NCBI GenBank assembly: GCA_043228905.1
Contig: JBHGNT010000013.1
Coordinates: 4,836,001 to 4,900,000 of the forward strand
DNA from: Azolla caroliniana
Taxonomy: Eukaryota > Polypodiophyta
Length of the DNA: 64,000 nt
Direction: 5' to 3'
A program made the position numbers and the translations under genes. The notes below the pieces were generated by a model. The model did no database searches. It was given only the letters and a program-made list of their open reading frames with translations, and was not told the origin of the DNA. Of this stretch, positions 7,656-18,115 are shown in pieces. Numbering within the stretch: the first letter of the stretch is position 1; the number at the start of each line of letters is the position of its first letter.

Positions 7656-9875
7656 ACTCCGCGTTCGGTACGGGATGTGCAATGCTTCTTAGGCTTTGCC
7701 AATTTTTACCGGAAGTTCATACAGGATTACTCAAAGATCGTTCTACCTCTCACACAACTTACCGGGAAGGGACAACCGTTCACCTGGTCTGAAGAAACGG
7801 ACATGGCTTTCGAGAGTCTTAAAAAAGCATTTACATCGGCTCCAATTCTAGCTCATGTCGATCCGGAGAAACCATTCATTATCGAAGCTGACGCATCGGA
7901 TTTTGCATTGGGGAGCATTCTGTCACAACAGGGGAATGATGAAAAGCTACATCCTGTGGCTTTTCACTCACGCAAGTTTGATGCCGCCGAAATCAACTAC
8001 AAAATCCATGATAAGGAGCTATTGGCAATAGTGGATTCTTTTATGCAATGGAGGCATTTTCTGGAGGGATCCTCTCATCCAGTCACCGTATTTAGTGACC
8101 ACAAGAATCTTGCCTACTTTCAGGATGCTCGTGTGTTGAATCGACGTCAAGCTCGGTGGGCCCACTTCCTCACGCGTTTCGACTTCAAAATTACATATCG
8201 TCCGGGGAGGCACCAAGGGAAGGCAGATGCATTATCATGGCGTTCGTATCTAACACCCCGTCCCGGCGAGCCAGCTTTCGATAACCAAAAACAAGTCATC
8301 TTGGGACCGGCACGATTACAAGCAACACAAATCTTTGACATGCCTATGGATTCCCGCGTTATCGATACCATACGTGAAGACTTGAAGACAGATGCGTTCG
8401 CCCAAGCTATACTAGCACAAATTGATCCCTCTCAAGCGTCGTGTTCACAGTCGCAACCACCAGGTATGGACTATCGGCAATTCAAATACCATGATGGATT
8501 ACTCTTCTTTAAAGAACTTTTGTATGTTCCTAATGGTTCTTGCCGCCTTCGAGTAGTACAAAACTGTCATGACACATATACAGCTGGGCATTTTGGTAGT
8601 ACTAAAACATTACATTTAGTACAACGATCATTCTGGTGGCCCTGTATGCGACAATTTGTCGAGGATTTTGTTCGGACTTGTGATACATGTTGTAGAGCGA
8701 AAATGCCAAGGCATCATCCATATGGTTTATTAGAACCATTATCAATTCCAAGCAAGCCGTGGCAATCCATTGCTCTAGACTTCATCACAGATCTTCCAGT
8801 CTCTAAGGGGTTCAATGCGATTCTAACGGTGGTCGATCGATATACGAAGATGGCTCATTTCTTGCCATGTACTAAGGAGATCTCCAGTGAAGACACTGCC
8901 GAAATTGTCATGCGTGAAGTATGTCGGCATCATGGACTCCCCGATAGTATCATCAGCGACCGTGGACCCCAGTTCGTGTCAAAATTCTGGAAGCACCTTT
9001 TTAACATGCTCAAGGTCACTTGTAACCTCTCTTCCGGCTACCACCCACAAACTGACGGCCAAGCTGAACGAACAAATCAAACGTTGGAGCAGTATCTGCG
9101 GTGCTTTCTCAGCTATCATCAGGACGACTGGGCAGATATTCTCCACTTCGCCGAATTTGCCTATAACAACTCTATCCACGCATCCACTAAAGTTACGCCA
9201 TTTTATGCTTATACGGGATGTCACCCCCGGTGGAGTGTACTTGAAACCCTAGAGGTGTCCACAAATCCGTGCGCGGAGGATCGTTTGGAGCGGTTACGCA
9301 AGATACAAGCGGATTTATCTACTCATCTCCAGCAAGCTCAACAAACACACAAGGTCTACGCGGATCGTCATCGACTTCCATCTAGTTTTAATATTGGAGA
9401 TCGGGTGTGGTTGCTACGACGACATATCAAGACTACTCGCCCATGTGAGAAGTTGGATTATCGGCGATTAGGTCCTTTCCGTATTATTGGAAAGATTAAT
9501 GATGTTGCTTTTCGTCTCGATCTACCTCCTCAACTTCGGATACATCCAGTGTTTCATAGTTCTCTCTTCGAACCCTACCACGAGAGCACCATCCCAGAAC
9601 GTCTTATCCAACCTCCACCCCCGATCGAGCTTGAAGATGGGCCGGAGTACGAGGTTGCCGCCATTCTTGATTCCAAGATTGTTCGCAACAAGCTCTACTA
9701 TCTAGTCGATTGGCTAGGCTATAGTCCCAGCGAACGTACTTGGGAACCGATCGAGAATGTAACCAATGCTCGTGCTCTTCTTGAAGACTTCCATCGTCAA
9801 TATCCACACAAACCGGGTCCTCAATCCAAGACGACTCGTGACACTCGTCGTTTTAAAGGGGGGATAGTGTCATGA
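7656..9875 (+). CDS. Element B: Pol part 2, RNase H, integrase and chromodomain
   Basis: The frame is the same as in part 1 and continues past the TAG. It starts with the RT connection (FLGFANFYRKFI), then RNase H (FIIEADASDFALG, HDKELLAIV, FSDHKNL). Integrase has the zinc domain ending CDTCCRAK. Its catalytic Asp/Asp/Glu lie in LDFITDLP, ISDRGPQF and YHPQTDGQAERTNQ, and a GPF motif follows (RRLGPFRII). A chromodomain of about 50 residues closes the protein (YEVAAILDSKIV, YYLVDWLGY, RTWEPIENV) and would steer integration to marked chromatin. The stop TGA (9873-9875) lies inside the first 8 bases of the 3' LTR. Confidence 0.93.
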   Translation, partial: TPRSVRDVQCFLGFANFYRKFIQDYSKIVLPLTQLTGKGQPFTWSEETDMAFESLKKAFTSAPILAHVDPEKPFIIEADASDFALGSILSQQGNDEKLHPVAFHSRKFDAAEINYKIHDKELLAIVDSFMQWRHFLEGSSHPVTVFSDHKNLAYFQDARVLNRRQARWAHFLTRFDFKITYRPGRHQGKADALSWRSYLTPRPGEPAFDNQKQVILGPARLQATQIFDMPMDSRVIDTIREDLKTDAFAQAILAQIDPSQASCSQSQPPGMDYRQFKYHDGLLFFKELLYVPNGSCRLRVVQNCHDTYTAGHFGSTKTLHLVQRSFWWPCMRQFVEDFVRTCDTCCRAKMPRHHPYGLLEPLSIPSKPWQSIALDFITDLPVSKGFNAILTVVDRYTKMAHFLPCTKEISSEDTAEIVMREVCRHHGLPDSIISDRGPQFVSKFWKHLFNMLKVTCNLSSGYHPQTDGQAERTNQTLEQYLRCFLSYHQDDWADILHFAEFAYNNSIHASTKVTPFYAYTGCHPRWSVLETLEVSTNPCAEDRLERLRKIQADLSTHLQQAQQTHKVYADRHRLPSSFNIGDRVWLLRRHIKTTRPCEKLDYRRLGPFRIIGKINDVAFRLDLPPQLRIHPVFHSSLFEPYHESTIPERLIQPPPPIELEDGPEYEVAAILDSKIVRNKLYYLVDWLGYSPSERTWEPIENVTNARALLEDFHRQYPHKPGPQSKTTRDTRRFKGGIVS
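9855..9867 (+). other. Element B: polypurine tract
   Basis: AAAGGGGGGATAG lies directly before the 3' LTR, where plus-strand DNA synthesis is primed. The matching tract in element E is AAAGGGGGATAG at 19591-19602. Confidence 0.85.
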
Positions 9876-10162
9876 TATGGCAAGACTCGAACCCATGACC
9901 TTAGGTTATATGGGTCGAGCTCTTGACCATTAGACCATCTATTGTAATACGTAGGATATTATTTTCATTTACATTTTATTATAGGAAATTAGTGTATATT
10001 CCAGATTTCTCTGGAACATTCTAGAAGCTTCAGGATTACTCCTGAAAACACTATAAAAGAGGGCACTAGGCATTATGTTGAACCAAATTGGTTCAACGCC
10101 AGTCTTAAGCCTTTTAGCCACCGTTGTATATTTTCTTCATATAATAAATATCTTTCTTATCA

Positions 10163-10211
<49 letters not shown>

Positions 10212-10315
10212 GTCTCGCTCACTTCTTCCTTCTCTCGAAGAAGTTCCACACCTCTCATAGTACTAATCCTTCGTTTAGTACTAATTCCTTCTCTGTCTCA
10301 GTACTGTTCATGACA
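9868..10315 (+). repeat. Element B: 3' LTR
   Basis: The LTR runs TGTCATGATATGG to TTCATGACA, 448 bp, with a longer CT run (10166-10203) than the 5' copy. It is followed by the second GCCGC target copy at 10316-10320. Confidence 0.95.
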
Positions 10316-10320
10316 GCCGC

Positions 10321-10729
10321 ATGCCGTCGGATCACCGGCTCCATCGCCGGTCCGGTTTTGGTTAGCCAAAACCCTTTACGAGTAGCTAGCCACCTCCACT
10401 CTAAGTTCAAGTTACCTTGAACTCTCTATGCTCCACACATATACACAAAGATAATATCTTTTGCTCCTCCTTATATATGATGAGAGCCGTATTTGTCGTG
10501 CCTATGTGGGATATCTCACAATTTTCTCTTTTCTTTTCACAAACTTTATACCCTTATATCTTGACATTTAGTTGTCCATTTCTCGTGTAATAAAGTGCAT
10601 TCGAAACCTCCATCATTTTGTACTTAGATATTAAAAATGTTATCTTCACAATTATTGTATTACATGATTCATACTCGATTTTGTACGTTTTATGGGATTT
10701 TCACACTATTGCCGAAAATCTTCACGACA
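10321..10729 (-). repeat. Element A: 5' LTR, part 2 (U3 side)
   Basis: This is the continuation of the element A LTR beyond element B. It ends AATCTTCACGACA at 10729, the inverted match of the LTR start at 4071. The next base belongs to the copia RT of element C, which A interrupted. The expected A target copy is CCGTA at 10730-10734, with its partner left of the window. Confidence 0.85.
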
Positions 10730-11676
10730 CCGTAGAGGCTCTTCTTCAACCGAAAAACCAGGTGCTCCTTCCCTTTCTCCACGAATCCTTCCGGTTGCTG
10801 CATGTAGATCTCCTCTTCGAGGTCACCGTGAAGGAATGTCGTCTTCACGTCCAACTGCTCTACCTCGAGGTCCATGCTTGCCGCTATACTCAGCACCGTC
10901 CGAATGGAGGTCATCTTTACTACCGGGGCAAATATCTCGTCGAAGTCCACACCCTTCTTCTGCTGGAACCCCTTCACCACGATCCTGGATTTGTATCTCG
11001 GGGGGTTGCCGGCATCCCGCGGTTTCAACTTGTACACCCACTCGTTTTGGAGTGCCCACTTTCCTTTCGCCAACTCCACCAATTCGTATGTATGGTTCTC
11101 GTGCAGGGAATCCATCTCATCCTGCATGGCACGTAACCATTTGCAGCTGTGGGTGTCATCCTTCGCTTCTTCGAAGCTTTCTGGCTCCCCCTCATTGGTT
11201 AGCAGCACATGCTCTGCATCCGGAAATCTCTGGGGGGCCCTTGTCTCTTTGAGAGGATATCCCCGTCTTTGGACTTTGGTAACCGGCTCCTCCATTTGCT
11301 CTTCATCCGAATCCGATTCGGGGTATTGGCCGGTTCCGGTTTCAGCTTCCTCTACTTCTTCTTCTGCCGGTTCGGTATCCTCACCGTAACCGGCCGGTTC
11401 CTCGAGTGCTAACCGGTCTCTTGCCGGTTGGGTCTGCTCATCGTAGAATCGATCCTTACCGGTCAACTCGGAGTTCATTATCTTCTTCTCTGACTCCCAG
11501 TCGGCGAGTGTCTTGTCCTCCATGAAGATAATATCTCGACTCCGGAATACCTTCTTGTTGACCAGGTCCCACACTTGGTAGCCGAACTCATCTCGTCGTA
11601 ACCGAGGAATATGCATGGCCGGGTCTTCGGATCTAGTTTTCCTCTCCGGTCCTTCAGATGCACGTACGCAAGACAC
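10730..11676 (-). pseudogene. Element C: copia reverse transcriptase, truncated
   Basis: A roughly 120-residue acidic linker rich in Glu and Pro precedes an RVT_2-type reverse transcriptase: WLRAMQDEMDSLHENHTYEL, WVYKLKPRD, YKSRIVVKGFQQKKGVDFDE, FAPVVKMTSIRTVLSIAA and QLDVKTTFLHGDLEEEIYMQ. It then reaches FRLKKSLYG, where the LTR of A begins. The YVDD box is absent because it lies beyond the insertion. The linker frame follows integrase with a frameshift near 11500-11676. Confidence 0.88.
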
Positions 11677-12203
11677 CCGAATACCTTCAGATGCTGGTAG
11701 GACACTTCCTTACCGGTCCAGACTCTTTGTGGCGTGTCTCCGTCCAAGGGTACTGAGGGTGATCTGTTTATCACATATGTCGCCGTCGATAGTGCCTCAA
11801 CCCAAAACTTCTTGGGTAGTTTTGCATGCGCCAGCATACTCCGGACCCTCTCCATTATGGTCCAGTTCATCCTCTTGGCCAGCCCGTTTAGTTCCGGCGT
11901 TTTCGGCACGGTAAATTCGAGTCGGATTCCCTTCGAGCGACAATACTCCTCGAATTGCCCCCGGTATTCCCCTTCATTATCTGCTCGAACCGCCTTCAGC
12001 TTCCGGCCGGTTTCTCTTTCCACTCTCGTGTGGAGCTCTTTGAAGACGGATAACACCTGATCCTTCGTCTTCAACGGTGTGTCCCAAAGCTTCTGGCTAT
12101 GGTCATCTATGAACGTCACGAGGTACTGCGATCCGGCATGTGACTTCGTGTCCACTTGACATACATAAGTATGCACCAACTCCAATGGTGCATTATGTCT
12201 CAT
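11478..12203 (-). pseudogene. Element C: copia integrase core
   Basis: The integrase reads LVTFIDDHSQKLWDTPLKTK, then VRADNEGEYRGQFEEYC with the second catalytic Asp, and VPKTPELNGLAKRMNWTIME in place of the usual NGVAERMNRT. The catalytic Glu of NGxAER is therefore Lys, which should abolish activity. The C-terminal part (WVEALSTATYVINRSP, FGCLAYVHLKD) is well kept, but the last 30 residues are out of frame. It is separated from the upstream GAG-pre-integrase by a frameshift at about 12205. Confidence 0.85.
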
Positions 12204-12215
12204 CGGTGGCCTCGA

Positions 12216-12689
12216 TCAGAAGGAGGTCCGGTTTTGTTTACCGGCCAGACAATCAGTGTACTTCTCCAAGTGCATATTCTTCACTGGAATGAGGTTGTCG
12301 TCTGCAAGCCTCTTCATCCCCTTCTCGCTCATGTCACACAGTCTTTTGTGGCATAGCTCACGAGCAGTGTCGGATGCCACGTTCACTTCCTCCGGACATA
12401 ACCGGGCATTCATCAGGTACAACGTGTTTACCTTCTGGGCCCAAGCCACAATCAGGCTTCCTTTGCTGAACTTCATAACACCGTTCCGGATGCTACCCAT
12501 GTAGCCTTCATCATCTATCCTACCGGCTAATATCAGGTTCAGACGAACCTCCGGAACGTGTCGGACATCCTTCAGCAGCATGTTGCATCCGGTTGGTGTT
12601 GTCAGCCACACGTCTCCTATGCCGACCATCTGGAGCCGGTGAGCTTGAACATGCCTCCCAACGAATCGTCCATTTTTCTGTGTTGCCTC
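12216..12689 (-). pseudogene. Element C: end of protease and GAG-pre-integrase domain
   Basis: From the primer site the frame reads into VGIGDVWLTTPTGCNMLLKD and VRHVPEVRLNLI, which is the end of a copia protease. A GAG-pre-integrase domain follows (ELCHKRLCDMSEKGMKRLADD, LEKYTDCLAGKQNRTSF). The catalytic DSGA part of the protease and all of gag are missing, so the deletion joined the primer site to mid-protease. Confidence 0.8.
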
Positions 12690-12701
12690 GCTCTGATACC
12701 A
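12690..12701 (-). other. Element C: primer-binding site for initiator tRNA-Met
   Basis: TGGTATCAGAGC on the minus strand, two nt from the LTR end, is the standard plant copia primer site complementary to the 3' end of tRNA-iMet. Confidence 0.9.
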
Positions 12702-12703
12702 CT

Positions 12704-13348
12704 TGATAGGAACTACACGCTCCTTATGCATAATGCTCGGCCACAACCAAGCTTAGAATCAAACTCAGAAAACGGGTAATGAATGCATGACACAGTGAAG
12801 AGAAGAGAACACAAGATGTTATCGTGGAAAACCCAAACTGGGGAAAAAACCACGGCAGCCCACAGACTGCAAACTATCACTATATTAGAATGTACAATAG
12901 TAAAGCACCGAGGCAACGACTAATCTCTCTCACACTCTCTGTACACTGTTGCGCTCTAATCTTGCGCCAACAAGAATGACAACAACATTACACTAAGTTT
13001 GCGCTAAGTCATATTTATACTAATATGACTTTTCGGCTATTTACAAATATAGCCCCGATGGACTCTCAGAAACATATTTACGAATATGTCCCTTCATCCG
13101 GTGAGCACTCCTCACCGAGCCTGCATCATCCGGCGCTTGCTGGGTACTCTTCATCCGGCGCTTGCCGGGTACTTCTCATCGGTTTAGGGTTTAGGGTCTC
13201 TCGTTTTCGGGTACTCCTCATCCGGTTCTCATCGGGTCTTTCGTTTTCGGGTACTCCTCTTTCGGTTCTCACCGGGTCTTCCGTTGCCGGGTACTCCTTA
13301 TCCGGTTCTCACCAGGTCATCCTATCCGGAGGGACCTATTTCCTAACA
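12704..13348 (-). repeat. Element C: 5' LTR (645 bp)
   Basis: The plus strand runs TGATAGGAA to TTCCTAACA, a 9-bp near-perfect inverted repeat. The U3 half (about 13120-13330) holds four degenerate tandem copies of a roughly 48-bp unit with the core CGGGTACTCCTCATCCGGTT. Two AGGGTTT telomere-type motifs lie near 13184-13198. The next bases, CTTAG, are the expected target copy in element E. Confidence 0.85.
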
Positions 13349-14689
13349 CTTAGTCAGTTAGAAGAAGAGTTAAACGACTAAGTCCAGCCAAAATAGGAGC
13401 CGTTTGGTTGGACAGCCTTAGATCTGTGCAGCCCATTAGTGGTTCCATTCCCTCTAAGCAAGTTAGCAATGTGTTCGTAGCCCAAGTAACAGTTAGTACT
13501 AAAAGTACCCCTCTAGTACACGTCTTAGCACTTCTAGACTCCGGAGCTAATTCTTGCTTTATGGATAGGAATTTTGCCCAAGCTCATCAAATATCTCTTA
13601 GAAAACTCCCGTGTCCAGCCTCTGTAGTCGTCATTGATGGTCGTCCCATTGCTTCCGGAAATATCATAGAAGAGTCAGAACCCATTAATATTGTCCTAGA
13701 TAACTTAGCATGTGTAGTATCATTTAACATTATTAGTATCCCAGAACATCCCATCGTTTTGGGATTACCATGGTTCGAGTTACATAACCCAGACATAGAT
13801 TGGAGAACAAGAGAAATCCGGTGTCGACAAACCCGAGAATCTACTTAGAAGATTGCCACCATTTCACTACATCAGTTGTGGGAAGAAGGACGCAAGGAAG
13901 AAATGTTTCTCTTCGCAATATCACTAAAACCCTCTGACACCATTAAAGAGGAGTCCACCGTTTAGCTTCCAAAGAAGTATCATCATTATGCCGATGTATT
14001 CGATAAAGTACGAGCCAATACGCTTCCTCACCATCGACCATATGATTGCCCCATCGATTTAGAACCGAGGAAAGAGCCACCATGGGGACTGATCTACAAT
14101 TTGTCAACAACCGAGCTAGAAGTCCTTTGAGCCTATATAGAGGAGAATTTGGAGAATGGATTCATTCGACATTCGAAATCTCCAGCCGGCGCACCCATTT
14201 TCTTCGTCAAGAAAAAGGATGGCTCACTTCTTCTGGTGGTAGATTACCGTGGCTTGAATAAAGTTATAATCCGCAATAGGTATGCACTTCCCCTTATCTC
14301 AAGTCTTTTAGAACGGATCAATGGTGCCAGGTTCTTCACAAAGAACGACTTACGGGGGGGGGGGGGGCTATAACCTCGTACGGATCCGACCAGGAGATGA
14401 ATGGAAGATCGCGTTCCGCACTAGATATGGGCACTTCGATTATACGGTCATGCCGTTCGGCCTCACTAATGCGCCAACAGTCTTCCAGCACATGGCAAAT
14501 GATATACTGAGATCTCTTGGATGTGTGTCTGATCATCTACTTGGATGATCTACTGGTCTATTCAAAGACCGAAGAAGAGCATGATTCTCATGTACTATAA
14601 GTACTAAAACGACTTTGAGAACATGGTCTTTATGCAAAGCTAGAAAAATGTAGTTTTGGGTACAACCAGGTGGAATTTCTCGGCTACAT
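13349..14689 (+). pseudogene. Element E: gag end, frameshift signal, protease and RT part 1
   Basis: The gag tail and the same GTTAAAC slip site (13369-13375) with its 11-bp stem are kept. Protease (LALLDSGANSCFMD) is intact up to a TAG at 13846-13848, where element B has CAG. RT continues with further stops. A run of 14 G at 14354-14367 replaces the AGCATA of the DLRGAYNLV block and shifts the frame. The YLDD region follows in another frame, and the segment ends at YI where solo LTR D was inserted. Confidence 0.9.
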
Positions 14690-15436
14690 TGTCGTGCCTT
14701 TCGGCGTCAGATCGTTTGCGTGGGTCGGGTGGGAACCGCTGGGGTTTTGGACTAGGAAGAGGAGAGTTTTAAGGCTAATAAGAATATAAATATGTTGTAA
14801 GAAAGAGTTATAGCAAATTAGTGAATCCCACGAGTGTATTGTATTAGATTAATCAATATGAATATAATAATATAAATTTGGGTTGAAAGAGAATGATATA
14901 GAATCCTCGTGAATCCCACGAGTATAGTTTATTAATTGCTGTTTTTTAGAAACATATCCAGTTTCCAAATATTTTTCACCCCCATTACATTGTGCTCCTC
15001 ATCCTTATATAGAGCTGAGAGAATCTATTCCAACCCATTCGTTTTCTCTAACTATAGACTCCATGCTTTTTCTATACATAGACTATATGCTTTATCTAAA
15101 GTAATCATGTTTTTTCTAACTTGTGCGTTTTTTATAAACTATAGCGTTCATACACGCTAGAGGTGCATGCGTAGTTTTTTTTTCTTTTAGCATGCGTTTT
15201 CTTTTAACTAAAGTTTATCCTAGGTGAAGTTAGCTTTCTATGTGGGACATCTACTTTTTAATATTAATTAAATGCTAGTGTAATGGTAAGGTTTCACATT
15301 ATTAACATGGAGGTGCAAGGTTTGAATTTTGCCCTATGCATGTTATATATATTTTAATATTTTCTACTATTTATTCATATTTATTAAATCGGTAGTTTAT
15401 AAGTTTTTCACGTAGTGTACGAAATACACTATGACA
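14690..15436 (-). repeat. Solo LTR D (747 bp) inserted in element E
   Basis: The insert begins TGTCGTGCC and ends CTATGACA, with a 4-bp target copy ACAT (14686-14689) and ACGT (15437-15440). Removing it restores the continuous RT frame seen in element B. Read on the minus strand, the LTR starts with a hairpin, has a TATATAAGG motif at about 15005-15015 and ends with the conserved U5 module (14732-14758). Its ends match the LTR at 53673-54842, so they are one family. Confidence 0.88.
15274..15335 (+). promoter_or_regulatory. tRNA-like module in solo LTR D
   Basis: A-box-like TAGTGTAATGG (15276-15286) and B-box-like GGTTTGAATTT (15319-15329) start 43 nt apart. The intervening ATGGAGGTGCAAGG is shared with the module of element A, which points to common descent. 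Confidence 0.6.
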
Positions 15437-15440
15437 ACGT

Positions 15441-16220
15441 CATTTCATCAGAAGGCATCTCCATGGACGTAGCTAAGGTCAAGACGGTGGTAGAATGGCA
15501 GACTCCGCGCTCGGTGCAGGATGTGCAATGCTTTTTTGGCTTTGTCAATTTCTACCGGAAGTTTATACAAGATTACTCAAAGCTCGTTCTGCCTCTCACA
15601 CAGCTTACCAGGAAGGGACATCGTTCATTTGGTCTGAAGAAGCAAATATGACTTTCGAGAGTCTTAAAAAGGCATTTACATCGGCTCCAATTCTAGCTCA
15701 TGTCGATCCGGAAAAACCAATCATCATCGAAGCTGACGCATCGGATTTCGCATCGGGGAGCATTCTGTCACAACGGGGTAATGATGAGAAGCTACATTCT
15801 ATGGCTTTTAACTCACGCAAGTTTGACGCCGCTGAAATCAACTACGAAATTCATGATAAGGAGCTATTGGCAATAGTGGACTCGTTTATGCAATGGAGGC
15901 ATCTTTTAGAGGGATCCTCTCATCAAGTCACCATATTCAGTGACCATAAAAACCTTGCCTACTTTCAGGATGCTCGTGTGTTAAATCGACGTCAAGCTCG
16001 GTGGGCCCACTTCCTCACGCGTTTCGACTTCAAAATTACATATCATCCGGGGAAGCACCAAGGGAAGGCAAATGCATTATCACGGCGTTCGTATCTAACA
16101 CCACGTCCCGGCGAGCCAGCTTTCGATAACCAAAAGCAAGTAATCTTCGGACCGGCACGACTGCAAGCAACACAAGTTTTTGGCATGCCCATGGATTCCC
16201 ACGTTATCAATATCATACGT
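15441..16220 (+). pseudogene. Element E: RT end and RNase H
   Basis: This resumes at the residue where D interrupted RT (SSEGISMDVAKVKTVVEWQ). The CAG here is the codon that is TAG in element B. RNase H is recognisable (IIIEADASDFASG, HDKELLAIV, FSDHKNLAYF), with a frameshift near 15620. It ends at VINIIR where element F was inserted, flanked by ACGT. Confidence 0.9.
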
Positions 16221-16474
16221 TGTCACGAAGTTTCGCGCACGTGTGTTACTTGGGCGGGACCACGGGGGTCTTGGACTAGGGAGTACTCAAGGGATAGAGA
16301 AGAACCGAGGTTTGCTTTACGACAATACTACTTCCCGACCCCTTCCTGACCAAGGTCTCGTTGCCCTTTGTTTTGTGAGGCCGGTGGCTCTCATTGATCA
16401 CGACTCGTCGACCTTTCGAGATCACCGCACGAGCCAAGTGACCAAACGGGTACGAGCAAGATGAGCACGCAACA

Positions 16475-17228
16475 TGAACGCACAAGGGGACGATAACACA
16501 AACACGAATGTCCGTACGTCTTTATGAGGAGGGGAGGTGCATGGGCACGCCCGAACACTCCCTCGTTACAAGACGTTGAGCATACGAGGAAGACACAAAA
16601 CACATGCACAAATGCTCGTACGCCTTTATGAGGAGGAGAGGTGCATGGGCAAGCCCGAACGCTCCCTCGTCACGAGACGGCCAAACGTACAAGGAAGACA
16701 CAAACACACGCACAAAATGCTCGTATGCCTTTATGAGGAGGAGAGGTGCATGGGCAAGCCCGAAATGGTCCCTCGTCATGAGACGGCCGAACGTACAAGG
16801 AAGACACAAACACACGCACAAAATGCTCGTACGTCTTTATGAGGAGGAGAGGTGCATGGGCACGCCCGAAACGCTCCCTCGTCACAAGACGACCGAACGT
16901 ACAAGGAAGACACAAAAACACACACAAATGCTCGTACGCCTTTATGAGGAGGAGAGGTGCATGGGCAAGCCCGAACGGTCCCCTCGTCACAAGACGACCG
17001 AACGTACAAGGAAGACACAAACACACACACAAATACTCGTACGCCTTTATGAGGAGGAGAGGTGCATGGGCAAGCCCGAACGGTCCCCTCGTCACAAGAC
17101 GACCGAACGTACATGGAAGACACAAACACACACACAAATGCTCGTACGCCTTTATGAGGAGGAGAGGTGCATGGGCAAGCCCGAACAGTCCCCTCGTCAC
17201 AAGAAGGCTGAACGTACAAGATAGACAC
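16475..17228. repeat. Minisatellite: seven units of 105 bp inside LTR F
   Basis: The anchor TTTATGAGG recurs at 16521, 16625, 16730, 16836, 16941, 17046 and 17151, so the period is 104-106 bp. Because 105 is a multiple of 3, several frames on both strands stay open through the array. One plus frame repeats a 35-residue unit with MRRRGAWASPN, and minus frames repeat FGLAHAPLLLIKAYEHL. I see no reason to call any of these a gene. Confidence 0.9.
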
Positions 17229-17804
17229 GAATAAAGAAAGAAGGAGAGAAAGAAACACGAATGATATCGACCAAAGAGATAAATACGTGTTCTATTCCAA
17301 CACAGGTGGACCCTTTATAAAATAGGGTTTTGTTTACAATGGCAACTTATAGTTAACCACAAGCTCAATCAAAATGTAAATATTAAATGCCCTTAGAGAC
17401 AAAAGCAAATCCGATCACGGCGAAGATGAACACACGAGCACCACCAAAATGCCAATCCCAACGAACCATGACCACCCGAATGGCGAGCACACGGGCTCGC
17501 AACGACGAACGGGGCGGAGCAACGTTGAACCAATGAAGCTTGGGCTCACGAGCACTTTGAGTGCTGACGCGAAGAATACGAGCACGTGGCGATGGGGGGA
17601 TGAAGGGGTATGAGATGAAGAGAAGTGCTGAATAAGGAGATGAAGAGCTTCAAAGGAAAATTGGCAATAGTCTCCTCCTCCCAAAACCTCCTCCCGAATG
17701 AGCCCCCCCTTGACCTCTTTTTATAGGGAAAAAAGAAGGGGGGGTCGCCAAATTTGTCTTGAATGAAAAAGGAATAAAATTCCTTAAATAACACTACATT
17801 GTAA

Positions 17805-17866
17805 GTCCAAATTTGAACCATGCACCTCTAGCTAATAGTCAATGTGACTATCCACTAGGCCACTAA
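17805..17866 (-). promoter_or_regulatory. tRNA-like module in LTR F
   Basis: On the minus strand TGGCCTAGTGG (plus 17852-17862) is an exact A-box match, and GGTTCAAATTT (plus 17809-17819) is a near B box; the starts are 43 nt apart. A T4 run follows about 30 nt later. Confidence 0.62.
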
Positions 17867-18115
17867 CTCTCTCTTATATAATATATAATTCTATCTCTAT
17901 AAATTCATAACCTGTCTCCCCTGTACCTTTTATCTCTCCTCTCTCTTACTTTTTGCACGAGCTTCTATACCTCCTTTTCACCCTTTCTTTTCCTTTTTAT
18001 TTTGCATATGCACAATTAATCGCTTTTGTGTGCACACACATTGCACATGCACATTTTTGACCCCCCCTTTTCGCCGGTTTTTCCCACTCTCGAGCACGCC
18101 ACATCACGACAACGT

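Larger units (their letters stand above)
4633..10315 (+). mobile_element. Element B: nearly complete, young chromovirus (Ty3/gypsy with chromodomain)
   Basis: The element is 5.68 kb with 436-bp and 448-bp LTRs, a gag ORF, a pol ORF in the -1 frame, a polypurine tract and 5-bp target duplications. Aside from the CT-repeat length the two LTRs differ at only about three positions: TA instead of TG at the extreme 5' end, A/G near 4781 and C/T near 4895. Insertion was therefore recent. One TAG in pol (7653-7655) is the only clear defect. The order Gag, protease, RT, RNase H, integrase, chromodomain, with self-priming and -1 frameshifting, fits the Tf1/sushi-like branch of chromoviruses. Confidence 0.95.
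10730..13348 (-). mobile_element. Element C: Ty1/copia element, 5' part, gag-deleted, broken by element A
   Basis: On the minus strand this runs LTR, tRNA-iMet primer site, end of protease, GAG-pre-integrase, integrase, RT. The primer site is joined almost directly to the last part of protease, so gag and most of protease are missing. RT is cut within RLKKSLYG at 10730 by insertion of A. The remaining RT, RNase H and 3' LTR should lie left of the window, beyond A. C itself sits inside the gag end of element E. Confidence 0.88.
16221..18111 (-). repeat. Solo LTR F (1.89 kb) with an internal minisatellite, inserted in element E
   Basis: It begins TGTCACGAAG and ends CATCACGACA, with exact 4-bp target copies ACGT at 16217-16220 and 18112-18115. 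Read on the minus strand it has a TATAAAAAGAGG motif near 17720 and a tRNA-like module upstream. Seven tandem 105-bp repeats lie in the transcribed part, and the conserved U5 module sits near its end (16256-16282). No primer site, polypurine tract or coding region is present, so it is a solo LTR or a very reduced element. Confidence 0.8.

Noticed and set aside
9604-9807. Minus-strand frame opposite the chromodomain of element B
   Set aside because: It is the antisense of a conserved coding region and has no start or domain of its own.
13025-13381. A 118-codon frame ending in LSQLEEELND
   Set aside because: It runs from the LTR of element C into the gag end of element E across an insertion junction. 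Only the last 11 codons are real Gag.
16604-17224. Long frames on both strands across the minisatellite, as a possible repeat protein gene
   Set aside because: The frames exist because the unit is 105 bp, a multiple of three. They lie inside a solo LTR, lack start context and are open on both strands at once.
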